A DNA stretch of 64,000 nucleotides from Candidatus Bathyarchaeota archaeon. Lineage in GTDB: Archaea > Thermoproteota > Bathyarchaeia > 40CM-2-53-6. Location of the stretch: NCBI GenBank assembly GCA_005888745.1, contig VBBS01000026.1:1-64000 (forward strand), given 5' to 3'. The notes under the pieces are model-generated. The model was given only the letters and a program-made list of their open reading frames with translations. It was not told the origin of the DNA and searched no databases. The stretch's first letter is position 1, and the number at the start of each line of letters is the position of its first letter. The position numbers and the translations under genes were made by a program. Positions 1 to 8,629 of this stretch are shown one piece after another.

Positions 1-1299
1 CATTCGAGAGAAGTAGAGGAATGTCTTGCTGATCACGTGGTGCGCGTCCGATAGCACCTCAGGGTATCCTGATTGCTCCGATAGTCGGAGTAGAGCAGGC
101 AATTCATCTAGGGCTCTTCGCAGTAGGTCTTTTCGTTTCTCTTGGTCAATTTCGACAAGATACATAGAAGTGTAGTATTCCGCTCTTGGCGCCCCAGTCC
201 AGAGAAGGCCTCCACGAGCGCTGAGGAAAGACATCGCAGCGTAGCATCTTTGAGCCTCTTCCGCGTAACTAAGGGCTTTGTCGCACTGCCTAATTGCTTC
301 GGCTCCATCTTCAGTCTCGAAGGTCGTAAAGAGCGTAGGCTGGGCCAACCAATCTAGCGCCGAGGCGATGAGGAAGTTGTCACCCCTTGCTCGGGCGAAT
401 TTCAGCGTAAGTTCTTGGCTTTCAGCCGTTTCCGTGAAACTCTTGCTTGGGTCCTTTCCTTCCTCAAACTCCATCCCAGCAGGTGAGTCAAATCTCAAGG
501 ACTCGATGTGCGCGATTTCCTCTGAGAGATCTCTGGCTTCTCTCCAATATTTGACCGCTCTCCCCCGGCAGGTTTTCTTCTCAGCTTTGTCCTCCGGTCC
601 AAGAACTCTCTCCAGGCGCAGAAGGTGGGTTGCTACCTGGACTAGAGAAAGCGCAAGCTGAGATTGGGAAGAGTTCAGACGGGAGTATCTGATCGCCTCT
701 TCTCCGAGGGATATGGCCTCCCTCATCATTTTTCTCCTTTCTGAAATGCTCCAATCAAGGGAGAAGGCTTTTTGAGCGGTTATGCCCAACCGAGTGTAGG
801 TTTCAACAAAGTTCTCAAACTGTAGAGCTTTCTGACAAGCTTCCAAGGATTGTTTCGTCAGGGCCCAAGCGCTGTCTAGGTGCTGCTTTCTTTTCTTTGG
901 GTTGGCATCGAGCCAGGACTCTAGGTAGGCGACCATGGCTTGGCAGCGAAATGCCGACGGCCCGTCGGGGCTAGTCGATGTATTATCGAAGCGCCCTTTC
1001 TTGCAGACTTCTATCGCCGATCGTATCCCGGGTCCAAATTCACTTGGACTCTGCGTCTGCATTGCAGCTTGAAAAAGAGAGTAGCCGAGTCTCGCCCTGA
1101 GTAGGTTCTCAAGCGAAGACCCCGTCAGCCTTGAAAGCGCCCGCGTATAGTAGGCCGAGGCTTCTTGCCACTTGAAAGCCACTTCACTTTCCTCAGCCGC
1201 AGCTAGACACTCGTCTGAAACTTCGGCTTCGGTTAAAGAGGAGACCATTTTTCTTTCTTCACAAAACATCGGTTCATCGCTCTGTTCATAAAAGCTCAT
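1..1299 (-). CDS. Helical-repeat (TPR-like) protein, 3' end beyond window
   Basis: An open frame runs from an ATG at 1299 to the left edge without a stop, so at least 433 codons are present and the C-terminus is missing. The translation is rich in Ala, Glu, Leu and Arg. It has recurring helix pairs of about 35-40 residues with Trp/Tyr/Ala spacing, such as KWQEASAYYTRALSRL near residue 40, which suggests tetratricopeptide-like repeats. I see no catalytic motif, signal peptide or membrane segment in this part. In-frame ATG codons also occur 10 and 17 codons further in, so the start is uncertain; an in-frame stop lies upstream near 1400. TPR arrays usually hold protein partners. A regulatory or enzymatic domain could lie in the missing part, but nothing visible shows one. 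Confidence 0.7.
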   Translation of the reverse strand, partial: MSFYEQSDEPMFCEERKMVSSLTEAEVSDECLAAAEESEVAFKWQEASAYYTRALSRLTGSSLENLLRARLGYSLFQAAMQTQSPSEFGPGIRSAIEVCKKGRFDNTSTSPDGPSAFRCQAMVAYLESWLDANPKKRKQHLDSAWALTKQSLEACQKALQFENFVETYTRLGITAQKAFSLDWSISERRKMMREAISLGEEAIRYSRLNSSQSQLALSLVQVATHLLRLERVLGPEDKAEKKTCRGRAVKYWREARDLSEEIAHIESLRFDSPAGMEFEEGKDPSKSFTETAESQELTLKFARARGDNFLIASALDWLAQPTLFTTFETEDGAEAIRQCDKALSYAEEAQRCYAAMSFLSARGGLLWTGAPRAEYYTSMYLVEIDQEKRKDLLRRALDELPALLRLSEQSGYPEVLSDAHHVISKTFLYFSRM

Positions 1300-1809
1300 C
1301 CAGAGACGGGTTCCTACGGCCGGGAGGAATAACGCGGACCCAGCTACCGGAGGCAACATTGGGGCAGTGAAGAGGTGAATTCTCAGACACGAAATCGGAA
1401 ATCAATAAGGAGGAGGGCCTCGCCGTTCCACACTTTCGGGCAATGGCTAGGCACCTACGGAAAAAGGCAACGGGTTCTGAGCTTCAATCAAACAAAAATA
1501 GCGTCGAGTGATTCGAGCTTCGAGTAAAACCCAGAGAGTTAAGTCGGGACTAAGGGCGCAGAGAATGGACTCCAAAGCTCCGGTTCGATTCCCTTCTAAG
1601 GCTATCCACAATCACGTTCCAATCGAGCTGACTCTGCATAGTTTGAAAGCTCAGTCGAGGCAGCTGGACCCGCCTTCTAAAGCCGCAATTTCATGTCGTG
1701 GCAATCGGATTCTTCATAGTGCGAAAGAATAGAGAAGATATTGAGGGCGACTTAGGATATCGTGAGGAAAATAAAAACGAGAGCGAAACGTGTTCGAATG
1801 TGTTAGAAT
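1300..1809. other. Intergenic region between divergent genes
   Basis: No convincing gene is seen. A 74-codon frame at 1508-1732 has no recognisable features and is probably spurious. Just before the GTG start of the next gene there is an AT-rich stretch near 1767-1777. It is followed by a 10-base tandem pair, GTGTTCGAAT and GTGTTAGAAT, at 1790-1809 that abuts the start codon and could be a regulatory site. Confidence 0.5.
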
Positions 1810-3381
1810 GTGGACGTCAAACCTTTGAAGATTAATTGGATCCCCGGAAAGAATAAAGAATTGTCATTGTTCCTCTTATTAGCTCGTAAGCGACGTAGGG
1901 AAGTCGACAGTCGATCGACCCTTCGGTGGGGTGCACGCGCAATTCGTAGCGTGGGATTAATAGCATTAGTCGGGGTGGTTGTTCTCGCCAGCATGGGTAT
2001 TGCGCTGGCGCACGAAGTATCGAGTTCGAACTCGCCTCAAAGTCCTACTCGAATGAGCCAAATTGTCACCACGTGCCCCACGGGTTATGCTTCCGCGATC
2101 AGTAGATGCGTCCCTCGAGAGTGCGTATTCAGGTCTGCTAGCCAATTTGATGAGAACACAGGAGACTTGACATTCAACAATGGCACTCGTATAGTCATTC
2201 CAGCGCACTGCCTGAATGGTCATAACGACGCAAAGGGAACTACTATCTCAAGCACATTACCCGTCAGCCCTTCTGCGGCCTCCGTGTATCCCGCCACAAC
2301 CGCTTGGATTGAGGACACCAAATATGCCAATTGTGGATGGTCTGGATGTAGTCAGCTTACCTCTTTCTCCGGCAACTGGCCTGTGCCCAACAACCCTGCA
2401 ACAACAACTGATGGCCAGTCAATATACCTATTCATAGGTATGACGAACTGGTGGGACGCAAATCCAACTTATGGCCAACTCATCCAGAATGTTCTCCAGT
2501 GGGGACCAGTTAATGCCTACAGTTGCGTCAACGGTGGTTCGTACTGGGGAATAGCAAATTACTACGTAGGTAATAATTGGTGTGTGGTTAGTGACCTCAA
2601 GCAAGTGAACGTCGGTGACGTTATCGGGGGACTAATGGGAAAGACTTCGTGCGGCAATAATTGTTACTATTGGTACATGTCGACAACAGATCAGACCACC
2701 GGAGCAGGCTCCTTCATGAACGTAGCAGCACCCACCATGTACAACGTATATGTTACTCTTGAAGTGCATAATGTCGTCCAGTGCTCTGACTATCCTGCTT
2801 CAGGTTCTACTAACTTCTACAATTTGAATGTTGGCGGCGGAACACCTGGTTGGGGAAACCAAGGCCCGATAAATGACTGCCCCGACGAGAGCGTAGCCGC
2901 CTACGGCTCCAGCTTAGTTATCTTAAACTATTATTATCCACCACCCCCACCGCCACCACCAGGTGGTGGTTGCGTCGCCCAGGGCACACCTATTCTCACG
3001 AACCATGGCTATGTCCCTGTCCAAACGCTGAAGCCTGGCGAAATTGTTCTAGGATTCGACTTGAGGAATGGTCAGACAATGTCGCTTCGGCTAGTGTCGA
3101 ACACTATGACTTGGGAGAACTCGTTGATCAGAATCAATGATGGTGCGCTCCTCCTCACCGCCACTAATCAGCCGATCTACACTAGAAACTCTACCTACAT
3201 CGGCTGGGTACGCGACCCTCAGAACTTGAAAGTTGGCGAGTCGATCTATGATGCAGTCAATCACCAATGGGTGCCGATATACAGCGTCGAGAATGTCTAT
3301 GACAGAACCAGGGTATACGACGTCGTCACGGCGGGGCCGAACAACTTCATAGCCAATGGATACCTACTGGATTACAAGTAG
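1810..3381 (+). CDS. Secreted G1-peptidase-like protein with C-terminal Hint domain
   Basis: A 523-residue exported protein with a GTG start. After a basic N-terminus, residues about 49-67 form one hydrophobic segment ending in ALA, a likely signal or anchor. Residues about 165-365 follow the pattern of the glutamic peptidase (G1, eqolisin) beta-sandwich: a W-x-V-P motif at 190-193, a Gln at 226 in LIQNVL, a V-x-x-GD motif, and a Glu at 318 in VTLEVHN. Gln and Glu are the catalytic pair of that family, so activity is possible but inferred. Eight prolines and three glycines then lead to Cys388, which opens a 136-residue Hint domain (CVAQGTPILT ... NFIANG). Hint domains cleave or splice themselves. 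Here the block-B histidine is replaced by Gln454, and the end is ANGYLLDYK instead of His-Asn, so the chemistry may be altered. Many Cys residues fit an extracellular site. Confidence 0.7.
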   Translation: MDVKPLKINWIPGKNKELSLFLLLARKRRREVDSRSTLRWGARAIRSVGLIALVGVVVLASMGIALAHEVSSSNSPQSPTRMSQIVTTCPTGYASAISRCVPRECVFRSASQFDENTGDLTFNNGTRIVIPAHCLNGHNDAKGTTISSTLPVSPSAASVYPATTAWIEDTKYANCGWSGCSQLTSFSGNWPVPNNPATTTDGQSIYLFIGMTNWWDANPTYGQLIQNVLQWGPVNAYSCVNGGSYWGIANYYVGNNWCVVSDLKQVNVGDVIGGLMGKTSCGNNCYYWYMSTTDQTTGAGSFMNVAAPTMYNVYVTLEVHNVVQCSDYPASGSTNFYNLNVGGGTPGWGNQGPINDCPDESVAAYGSSLVILNYYYPPPPPPPPGGGCVAQGTPILTNHGYVPVQTLKPGEIVLGFDLRNGQTMSLRLVSNTMTWENSLIRINDGALLLTATNQPIYTRNSTYIGWVRDPQNLKVGESIYDAVNHQWVPIYSVENVYDRTRVYDVVTAGPNNFIANGYLLDYK

Positions 3382-4081
3382 GGCGTCTCACTGAGAAAGG
3401 ATCTTGACCTAAGAGGCAGGGAAAAGGCCAAATTTCCTTGTGGAAAATAGTTCGGCGAGAGGACGTTAGAACCAATACGAAAATCCAATTCTAACAGTCC
3501 CTTGACTCAGCAAGTAGGACTCGGAGGGTTTGACGGTCGTCCATCGCAGGGTCTTGGAGAGTAGACCCGTCGAGTTGAGGACTATTGGAACATACCTCTG
3601 TACCTGTCTATCACCAAGGTAGGCTAGTGCCCCTGCTAGGAACCTATTAAGCGGGTCAAGATTCTTAGTTGCTTGGACGAAATCCTCCATGAATCTTGGA
3701 CCCGTAACCTGCGCATTGCTGAACTGGACCTCCGCGGTGATGTCTTAGAAGGTCTAACTTGACCGATCAAGTCCCCGACACGTCCCAATGAAACAGCGGG
3801 AACTTGGATGTCTTCAAAAGACGAGAACCTGCTGGCTAGCATAGTTCCCCCGATAGTATAATGGTTACCCGGAAGATAAACCCGGATGTTGGTTCGGACT
3901 CACATCCATTTGTGATTAGGTAACTTAAGGATATCGAAAAACTTGGCTTTCCATCGCCTAGCTGGGCAACTTCATTCGAACTTTTGCCGTTGTCGCTCGG
4001 AGCTTCGCTATTCAGACCGCAAATAGCGCTTGTATACCTGGAGCCTTTCGGCAATCAGGCGAAGGAAATCTTCCTGTAATT
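3382..4081. other. Gene-poor stretch with decayed coding traces
   Basis: About 700 bases without an intact gene. The minus strand carries short broken reading frames (see 3466-3842), and a 72-codon frame at 3836-4054 has no recognisable content. A tRNA-like string near 3846-3920 does not fold into a proper cloverleaf. Confidence 0.5.
3466..3842 (-). pseudogene. Possible frameshifted small gene, unknown product
   Basis: Two minus-strand frames look like parts of one protein broken by a frameshift near 3740-3760. The upstream part begins at an ATG at 3842 and contains FEDIQVPAVSLGRVGDL. The downstream part continues, after a stop in its own frame, as DITAEVQFSNAQVTGPRF and then a regular alternating polar/hydrophobic sequence ending in IGFSYWF at 3466. 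The downstream part reads like real beta-rich protein. I do not recognise the family. Either a short unrelated gene starts at 3690 or this is a decayed gene; the second seems likelier because the surrounding sequence is also degraded. Confidence 0.3.
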
Positions 4082-4249
4082 TCAGACGATAAGCCCGGCT
4101 AGAAGTACGATTGCGATTACAGTTTCAGCCGTGCCCGCATCGATCTCTTGACGTCCGCTAGTAAGGCTCGTAAAATGGGCCGTGGCTGCACCCAGGAAGA
4201 CAGCTAGTTCAGCTACTAGAAACAGTCGAACAATACGTGCATCATTCAT
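4082..4249 (-). CDS. Small two-helix membrane protein, perhaps truncated
   Basis: A 55-codon frame starts at an ATG at 4249 and ends at a TGA at 4084-4082. It encodes two hydrophobic segments, roughly residues 8-24 (LFLVAELAVFLGAATA) and 42-55 (TVIAIVLLAGLIV), joined by a polar loop. The second helix ends abruptly at the stop, so the gene may be the front of a longer membrane protein cut by a point mutation or frameshift. It lies upstream of degraded sequence, which fits truncation. Function is unknown. Confidence 0.45.
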   Translation of the reverse strand: MNDARIVRLFLVAELAVFLGAATAHFTSLTSGRQEIDAGTAETVIAIVLLAGLIV

Positions 4250-4348
4250 ATGCTCGTGTAGTTAGTAAGATCACTATCTAAAGCATGAGCCGGTAAAAAC
4301 AAAGAAGAGGGGTTTGAGACAGTCGTCGAAGACTGTCTCTGACTGCTC

Positions 4349-6265
4349 TCAGTGTCCATTGACGTTGTAGATGGCGATGAAAATGTCGCTTGCCAGTACC
4401 GGGTTGCCTTCGAATGTCTTGTTTGGCTTGACGCCGGTCCAGACTCCGTAGACTGTCCCGTCATTAGTAAGTACTACGTGGTTATAGTCGCCGATGAATG
4501 CGCCAGCAGTGAAAGCATTGTCATAGTTTGACGGGAACTGTGCGATCAATGTTTCCTTCCAGTTCACTAGATCCGTGGTATAGCCGACTGTGGCTCTTGA
4601 AAACTTGTTAGGTATCGGATTAGTGTCGTAGCGCCTGTCCAAGTATAATACCACAACCTGTCCGTTTGCATTGGCCGCGACCCATGGATAGAACTGGTCC
4701 TTGTTGTTTGCAGGGGTGACTGATGGCTTGTCCTGGTTCACCAGTTTTGGTGAAGTCCATGACACACCGTTGTTGGTGCTGGTGATGATGAAGACATCAT
4801 TGTCCGTATTCAGGCCCGCGGGACAATTGTAGGATGTTGCAGGATTCGTTGTGCGAGGACCAACATGTTGGCCTGAAAACTCGCCTGCGTGGGCCCGGTC
4901 GTCGGCCCATGCGATGTACAATTGACCATTGCTAATGTTGATGGCAAAGCCTTCGGTTGATGAGAGACGGAAGTTGCTATTGCAAAGCGTTGATCGTCCC
5001 TGTCCACCCGTTGTCTGGACTGGGTAATCATCGAATCCGTCGTAGACTGGAAACGTGGCAAGGTATGCTCCATCCACCGTGAAGCCGCTTGCTGTCGCTG
5101 CAGGATGGACCCTTGTGACAAGGTATTGGTCGCGGTGTTCCGGTATCTCGTGCTGGCCATTGATGAATACTACGTAGACAGTGCCGTCCTTGGCGACTAC
5201 TGGGACAGAAAACTGGTCTTCGACGCAGCGGCCCGCGTTAGCAGCGTTGAGCGCAAATCCGAGACAGTTCGGATTCGTAACTATTGAACCCGTCACGTCG
5301 ATCGGGTTAGAGAAGGTGTTGCCCTTGTCATCCGAAAAAGCCAGCTCGATTGGAGAGGCAGAGTACACGCTACCTGTTGAGTCAAGCATGAACTGGCTCC
5401 ATGTAACATAGATTCGTCCATAGAATGGGCTTGTTGGCGTATTGTCAATGGCCAGCCATTCCTTATCGTTGAAGATGCTACAGTCCTGACCGGTAAAGGA
5501 ACCATCCCAATAGGTAATTGTACGTACTCCGCCACCAGTCGCTGTTGGAGCGAACCGCTTGTTGATCGGCCTCGTCCAGTCTAGACCATTCGGCGATCGG
5601 TAGAGGTAGACTCCGCTGGCGCAGTTGTCAGCTGAAAAGCCGATGCTCGTGTAATAGTACTCATTGTCCTTCTGACTATACACGACTACGGGGTCACCGG
5701 TGCCGATGGGCGGTGCAGAGTAGATGCAACTGGTGCCGGTTCCTCCAGCACACATCAGTGAGAATGGTGGGAAGTAGGTTTCGGCTGGGAAGCTTGCACC
5801 CTTCAAGTGAGTGTAGGATCCGCCCCCGACGGGGCCTCCGATTCCATAGTCGTTTGCGCCCGCAACAACTGTTCCGGTCGCTGGGTTTACAGTGACCGCC
5901 GGCTCATCTCTTGGCCGCTGGTTAAAATCCTTGTTCAACTGGCTACTGGGCACGGCCGCGGGCGGTCCACCTTCTCCTCCACCATTTTGGCCTCCCCCAT
6001 TGGCATCATCGTCTCCGTGATTGCCAGTGAATCCCATGTTGGCTATCTTGGCAAACATTGACATCGTTGCCGGCTCGGAGAGCACTGGTAACCTTGGAGT
6101 AGCAATAGTAGGCTCGTGTGCTACTGGTTTTACAACGCCTGTTGCGGCCAGCGAGGACGCTAATAGTACGATGATTACAGCTGTGCTTGTCTTGGCTGCG
6201 ATGATTTTATGTGTGAAGCTGTTGAGATTTTTCAATAAAAACAATTTGTTTTCGCTCCGTTTCAT
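4349..6265 (-). CDS. Secreted sialidase-like BNR beta-propeller protein
   Basis: A 638-residue exported protein. The N-terminus is basic, followed by a hydrophobic segment at about residues 24-46 (a signal peptide or anchor), a Pro/Gly/Asn-rich linker and then the globular part. The globular part opens with RDEPAVTVNPATGTVVAG, a motif typical of sialidase/BNR-repeat propellers in exported prokaryotic proteins. At least three Asp-box-like repeats are visible: RSPNGLDWTRP, SDDKGNTFSNP and STNNGVSWTSP, the last two close to the S-x-D-x-G-x-x-W consensus. The family includes exo-sialidases, but many members bind or act on other glycans, and I cannot assign catalytic residues. It is transcribed alone from a promoter region holding a 14-base direct repeat (6312-6341). 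A role outside the cell on glycans or polymers is inferred. Confidence 0.75.
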   Translation of the reverse strand: MKRSENKLFLLKNLNSFTHKIIAAKTSTAVIIVLLASSLAATGVVKPVAHEPTIATPRLPVLSEPATMSMFAKIANMGFTGNHGDDDANGGGQNGGGEGGPPAAVPSSQLNKDFNQRPRDEPAVTVNPATGTVVAGANDYGIGGPVGGGSYTHLKGASFPAETYFPPFSLMCAGGTGTSCIYSAPPIGTGDPVVVYSQKDNEYYYTSIGFSADNCASGVYLYRSPNGLDWTRPINKRFAPTATGGGVRTITYWDGSFTGQDCSIFNDKEWLAIDNTPTSPFYGRIYVTWSQFMLDSTGSVYSASPIELAFSDDKGNTFSNPIDVTGSIVTNPNCLGFALNAANAGRCVEDQFSVPVVAKDGTVYVVFINGQHEIPEHRDQYLVTRVHPAATASGFTVDGAYLATFPVYDGFDDYPVQTTGGQGRSTLCNSNFRLSSTEGFAINISNGQLYIAWADDRAHAGEFSGQHVGPRTTNPATSYNCPAGLNTDNDVFIITSTNNGVSWTSPKLVNQDKPSVTPANNKDQFYPWVAANANGQVVVLYLDRRYDTNPIPNKFSRATVGYTTDLVNWKETLIAQFPSNYDNAFTAGAFIGDYNHVVLTNDGTVYGVWTGVKPNKTFEGNPVLASDIFIAIYNVNGH

Positions 6266-6311
6266 GGCAGGAAACTTTTAAGGGTCGTGTCGAGAGACAA
6301 TATTTTCGAGA

Positions 6312-6341
6312 TCTGATAATATCGAATTCTGATAATATCGA
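6312..6341. repeat. Two 14-base direct repeats in a promoter region
   Basis: The string TCTGATAATATCGA occurs at 6312-6325 and again at 6328-6341, giving a period of 16 bases. It lies 47-76 bases upstream of the leftward sialidase-like gene, beside AT-rich strings that could serve as TATA elements (near 6275-6305). The position suggests paired binding sites for a regulator, though none is identified. Confidence 0.6.
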
Positions 6342-6633
6342 CTTCCGAAATATTGTCACGGATATTTAGGGATCATTTGCAAGATATTACTTGAAAATTC
6401 CTTGTCTTTCCGCTTCCGTGCGACGAGTGCCTGTGGGTATGAGTTCAAGGGCTGACAGCGTAACAAGATTGGAGACGTCGGAGTGGGATAGTATCGGGGC
6501 TGTCTGGGCTTCGAGAGAATCGAATGAATGGCAACGGCAAACGGGCATGTTATCACCATAGTGAAATCGCATGATAAATCGATAGCGCCGCGAACCTGGC
6601 GCCCAGGCGGACCGCTTCAAAATATTTCTCACG

Positions 6634-6940
6634 TTATAGACCTTTGCGGAACTTCCATTTGCCGCTCATCTGATTCACTACGAGACTGGAATCGCTTCTC
6701 ACTTCGATGACAGAATCTTCCTGCTTCTTCGTTAAGAGAAACTCTTGGGCTTCGCAGAGCGCTACATATTCCGCCACATTGCTGCTCATGGCAGGGCCCT
6801 TGCCTACAATTCCTGACTTTTGGCTAGAACATTGATGGAATCACTTTTGATCGCGTAGCCAAAGGTCGCCGTGCCCATCGTAAATTTTCACGAGCAGTTT
6901 CTCAACGTTCTTCTTCAAGATCTCATCTTCACCAAAATAC
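6634..6940 (-). pseudogene. Broken ribonuclease HI gene
   Basis: Reading leftward, three pieces in different frames match the order of an RNase HI fold protein. Piece one, up to about 6870, gives NVEKLLVKIYDG, the first strand with its Asp. Piece two gives GTATFGYAIKSDSINVLAKS. Piece three gives GIVGKGPAMSSNVAEYVAL, with the conserved Glu helix, then IEVRSDSSLVVNQMSGKW, with the next catalytic Asp, and stops at a TAA at 6636-6634. At least two frameshifts are needed to join them, and the C-terminal catalytic Asp region is missing. RNase HI cuts RNA in RNA-DNA hybrids, but this copy cannot be functional as read. It is flanked by non-coding sequence on both sides. Confidence 0.65.
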
Positions 6941-7075
6941 CCCTCAGGGTATTAACGTGGGCTAATCGTACCATCGCGTCACTCTTCCCGATTCGACAGA
7001 TGTCTAAGTCACAATCGGCTACCTGGCGATCGCCGGGTCTTTGTTTAAATCCCCAACCATTACGATGGGCCCGTC
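6941..7075. other. Intergenic region before cysteine-synthase-like gene
   Basis: No gene is seen. Together with the RNase HI remnant and the sialidase promoter, it makes up the roughly 800-base gap between 6266 and 7075. It presumably carries the promoter of the next gene, but I could not single out a clear TATA element. Confidence 0.4.
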
Positions 7076-8035
7076 ATGATAGGAACTCAGATCGAACGGA
7101 AGCAAGTGCCTAGCGCCGACGTCGATATTCTTGGCTCGATCGGGAATACTCCCATGTTTCAGCTCCGGAAAATGGCCGGACCAGGTATGGCTGAGGTCTG
7201 GGTGAAATGGGAAGGAGCCAATCCAACCGGTAGCATGAAAGATCGAATGGCTCTCTCGATGATTGAGGGAGCTGAAAAAAGAGGTCAATTGAAACCTGAA
7301 GGAAGCGTGGTCGAATACACTGGCGGAAGCACCGGCAGTTCATTGGCAATGGTTTGTGCTGCTAAAGGTTACCGTTCACACTTCGTCTCTTCAGACGCGT
7401 TCGCCGAGGAGAAGCTGAACACTATGAGAGCACTCGGCGCCACTGTCGATATAGTTCCTAGCGTTAATCGGAAGATTACACCTGAACTGATCCAGGAATT
7501 GATAGCCAAGGCCAGAGAATTGTCCAAGCAGCCAAACACTTTCTGGACGGACCAGTTCAACAATCCAGACAACAAGAACGGATATCATAAAATGGGCGAG
7601 GAGATAGTACGCCACCTGAATAGCTTCGACGCGTTCGTAATGTCGGTGGGAACGGGAGGCTGCTTCTCAGGAAACAGTGAAGTGCTCAAAGATCAATTAA
7701 GCAACGTGAAATGTGTGGCGGTGGAACCTGCATCATCGCGACACTTGTCAAAGGGACCACTCGGCGGTCACCGAATTGAAGGAATAGGACCAGGATTCAT
7801 ACCGAAAATAATGAGGATGGATCTTGTTGACAGAATCATACCCGTCACCGATGAAGACGCGTACAGTACTGCCCGTCAGCTCGGAAAAACCGAGGGAGTG
7901 TTTGGAGGAATCTCTAGTGGAGCAAACGTGTATGCGGCTCTTCAAATAGCCCGTGAACTCGGTCCCGGACATAGAACCGTAACTGTGATCGTAGACTCCG
8001 GTCTAAGATACCTTGCCGGAGACCTATTCCATTAG
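7076..8035 (+). CDS. Cysteine-synthase-family PLP enzyme
   Basis: A 319-residue fold-type II pyridoxal-phosphate enzyme of the cysteine synthase/cystathionine beta-synthase family. Visible hallmarks in order: GNTPMFQL; the PLP-binding lysine K55 in NPTGSMKDR; the substrate loop YTGGSTGSSLA; the phosphate-binding glycine loop SVGTGGCFSG; and GISSGAN near the C-terminus. These enzymes usually make cysteine from O-acetyl- or O-phosphoserine and sulfide. The exact activated serine used cannot be read here. The length is normal for the family. No sulfur-metabolism genes are adjacent, so it stands as a single gene. Confidence 0.85.
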   Translation: MIGTQIERKQVPSADVDILGSIGNTPMFQLRKMAGPGMAEVWVKWEGANPTGSMKDRMALSMIEGAEKRGQLKPEGSVVEYTGGSTGSSLAMVCAAKGYRSHFVSSDAFAEEKLNTMRALGATVDIVPSVNRKITPELIQELIAKARELSKQPNTFWTDQFNNPDNKNGYHKMGEEIVRHLNSFDAFVMSVGTGGCFSGNSEVLKDQLSNVKCVAVEPASSRHLSKGPLGGHRIEGIGPGFIPKIMRMDLVDRIIPVTDEDAYSTARQLGKTEGVFGGISSGANVYAALQIARELGPGHRTVTVIVDSGLRYLAGDLFH

Positions 8036-8108
8036 CTAAGAAACACCGAGGGAAACCGAACGCAAGCTTGTCTCGACAGAGTGAAACTTACAGGCTACGG
8101 GCTCGTCC

Positions 8109-8498
8109 TTGAACCATACGGGCCGAACCACTGTCTTACTTGCGCTCGCGACATTGTCTTCTTGGCTCGGAGAGGCGTTACACAACGCGATTGAATTGCC
8201 GGGATTGACAATTCTGAGTCTTGAGACCATCGTTCCGGGAACCTTGGCGGGTCTTCTTTTCGGTCTGTACCTCTTCTTGCCTTCCACGCGGGTCTCTCTT
8301 GTGTTGTTGCTTGGCTGGGGTCTTTTGAATCTGGTCGGCGGAGGGATCATCTCGGTGCTCCCATTGAACTTCCTTCCCTTTGCCCCACCACAGACCGTGA
8401 GGCACTATCTATCGCATGTATTCTACAGTGTGGCCGAGATTCCGTTAATCCTAATCACGGCAAGGTTGCTTCGACAGTCTATTTCTAGGAGCGACTAG
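8109..8498 (+). CDS. Four-helix membrane protein, unknown
   Basis: A 129-residue protein with a TTG start. Four hydrophobic stretches are visible at about residues 8-24, 39-56, 62-82 and 104-121, with little sequence outside the membrane. The second loop carries LPSTR. I recognise no family. It follows the cysteine-synthase-like gene by 73 bases on the same strand and might be cotranscribed, but no functional link is evident. Confidence 0.55.
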   Translation: MNHTGRTTVLLALATLSSWLGEALHNAIELPGLTILSLETIVPGTLAGLLFGLYLFLPSTRVSLVLLLGWGLLNLVGGGIISVLPLNFLPFAPPQTVRHYLSHVFYSVAEIPLILITARLLRQSISRSD

Positions 8499-8586
8499 AT
8501 GGAATCTCGTAGTACCGATGAAGGGGAGGCTTTGTTTTCACTGCGCCAAGCGATGAAGCCACGGTCTATGATGTTCGGTAGAAGAA

Positions 8587-8623
8587 GGGTTTGAACTTGC
8601 ATTTGCTCCCACGCCCGAGGCTC
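8587..8623 (+). repeat. Dispersed repeat, copy A
   Basis: A 37-base element with the core TTGAACTTGCATTTGCTCCC followed by ACGCCCGAGGCTC. Related copies in the same orientation lie at 10254, 12256, 13193 and 16787. This copy sits directly upstream of the AbiE-like pair, with the paired operator sites starting seven bases after it. Confidence 0.8.
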
Positions 8624-8629
8624 AACTTA

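Noticed and set aside
1575-1610. tRNA-like string (CTCCAAA anticodon-like loop followed by GGTTCGATTCC)
   Set aside because: The anticodon stem and the T-stem do not pair, and no acceptor stem can be found.
1508-1732. A 74-codon plus-strand frame
   Set aside because: No conserved pattern, hydrophobic segment or ribosome site.
3846-3920. Possible tRNA (GATAGTATAATGGTTA resembling a D-arm)
   Set aside because: The D-arm string is convincing, but anticodon and T-stems mismatch and the 3' acceptor strand is missing; at best a remnant.
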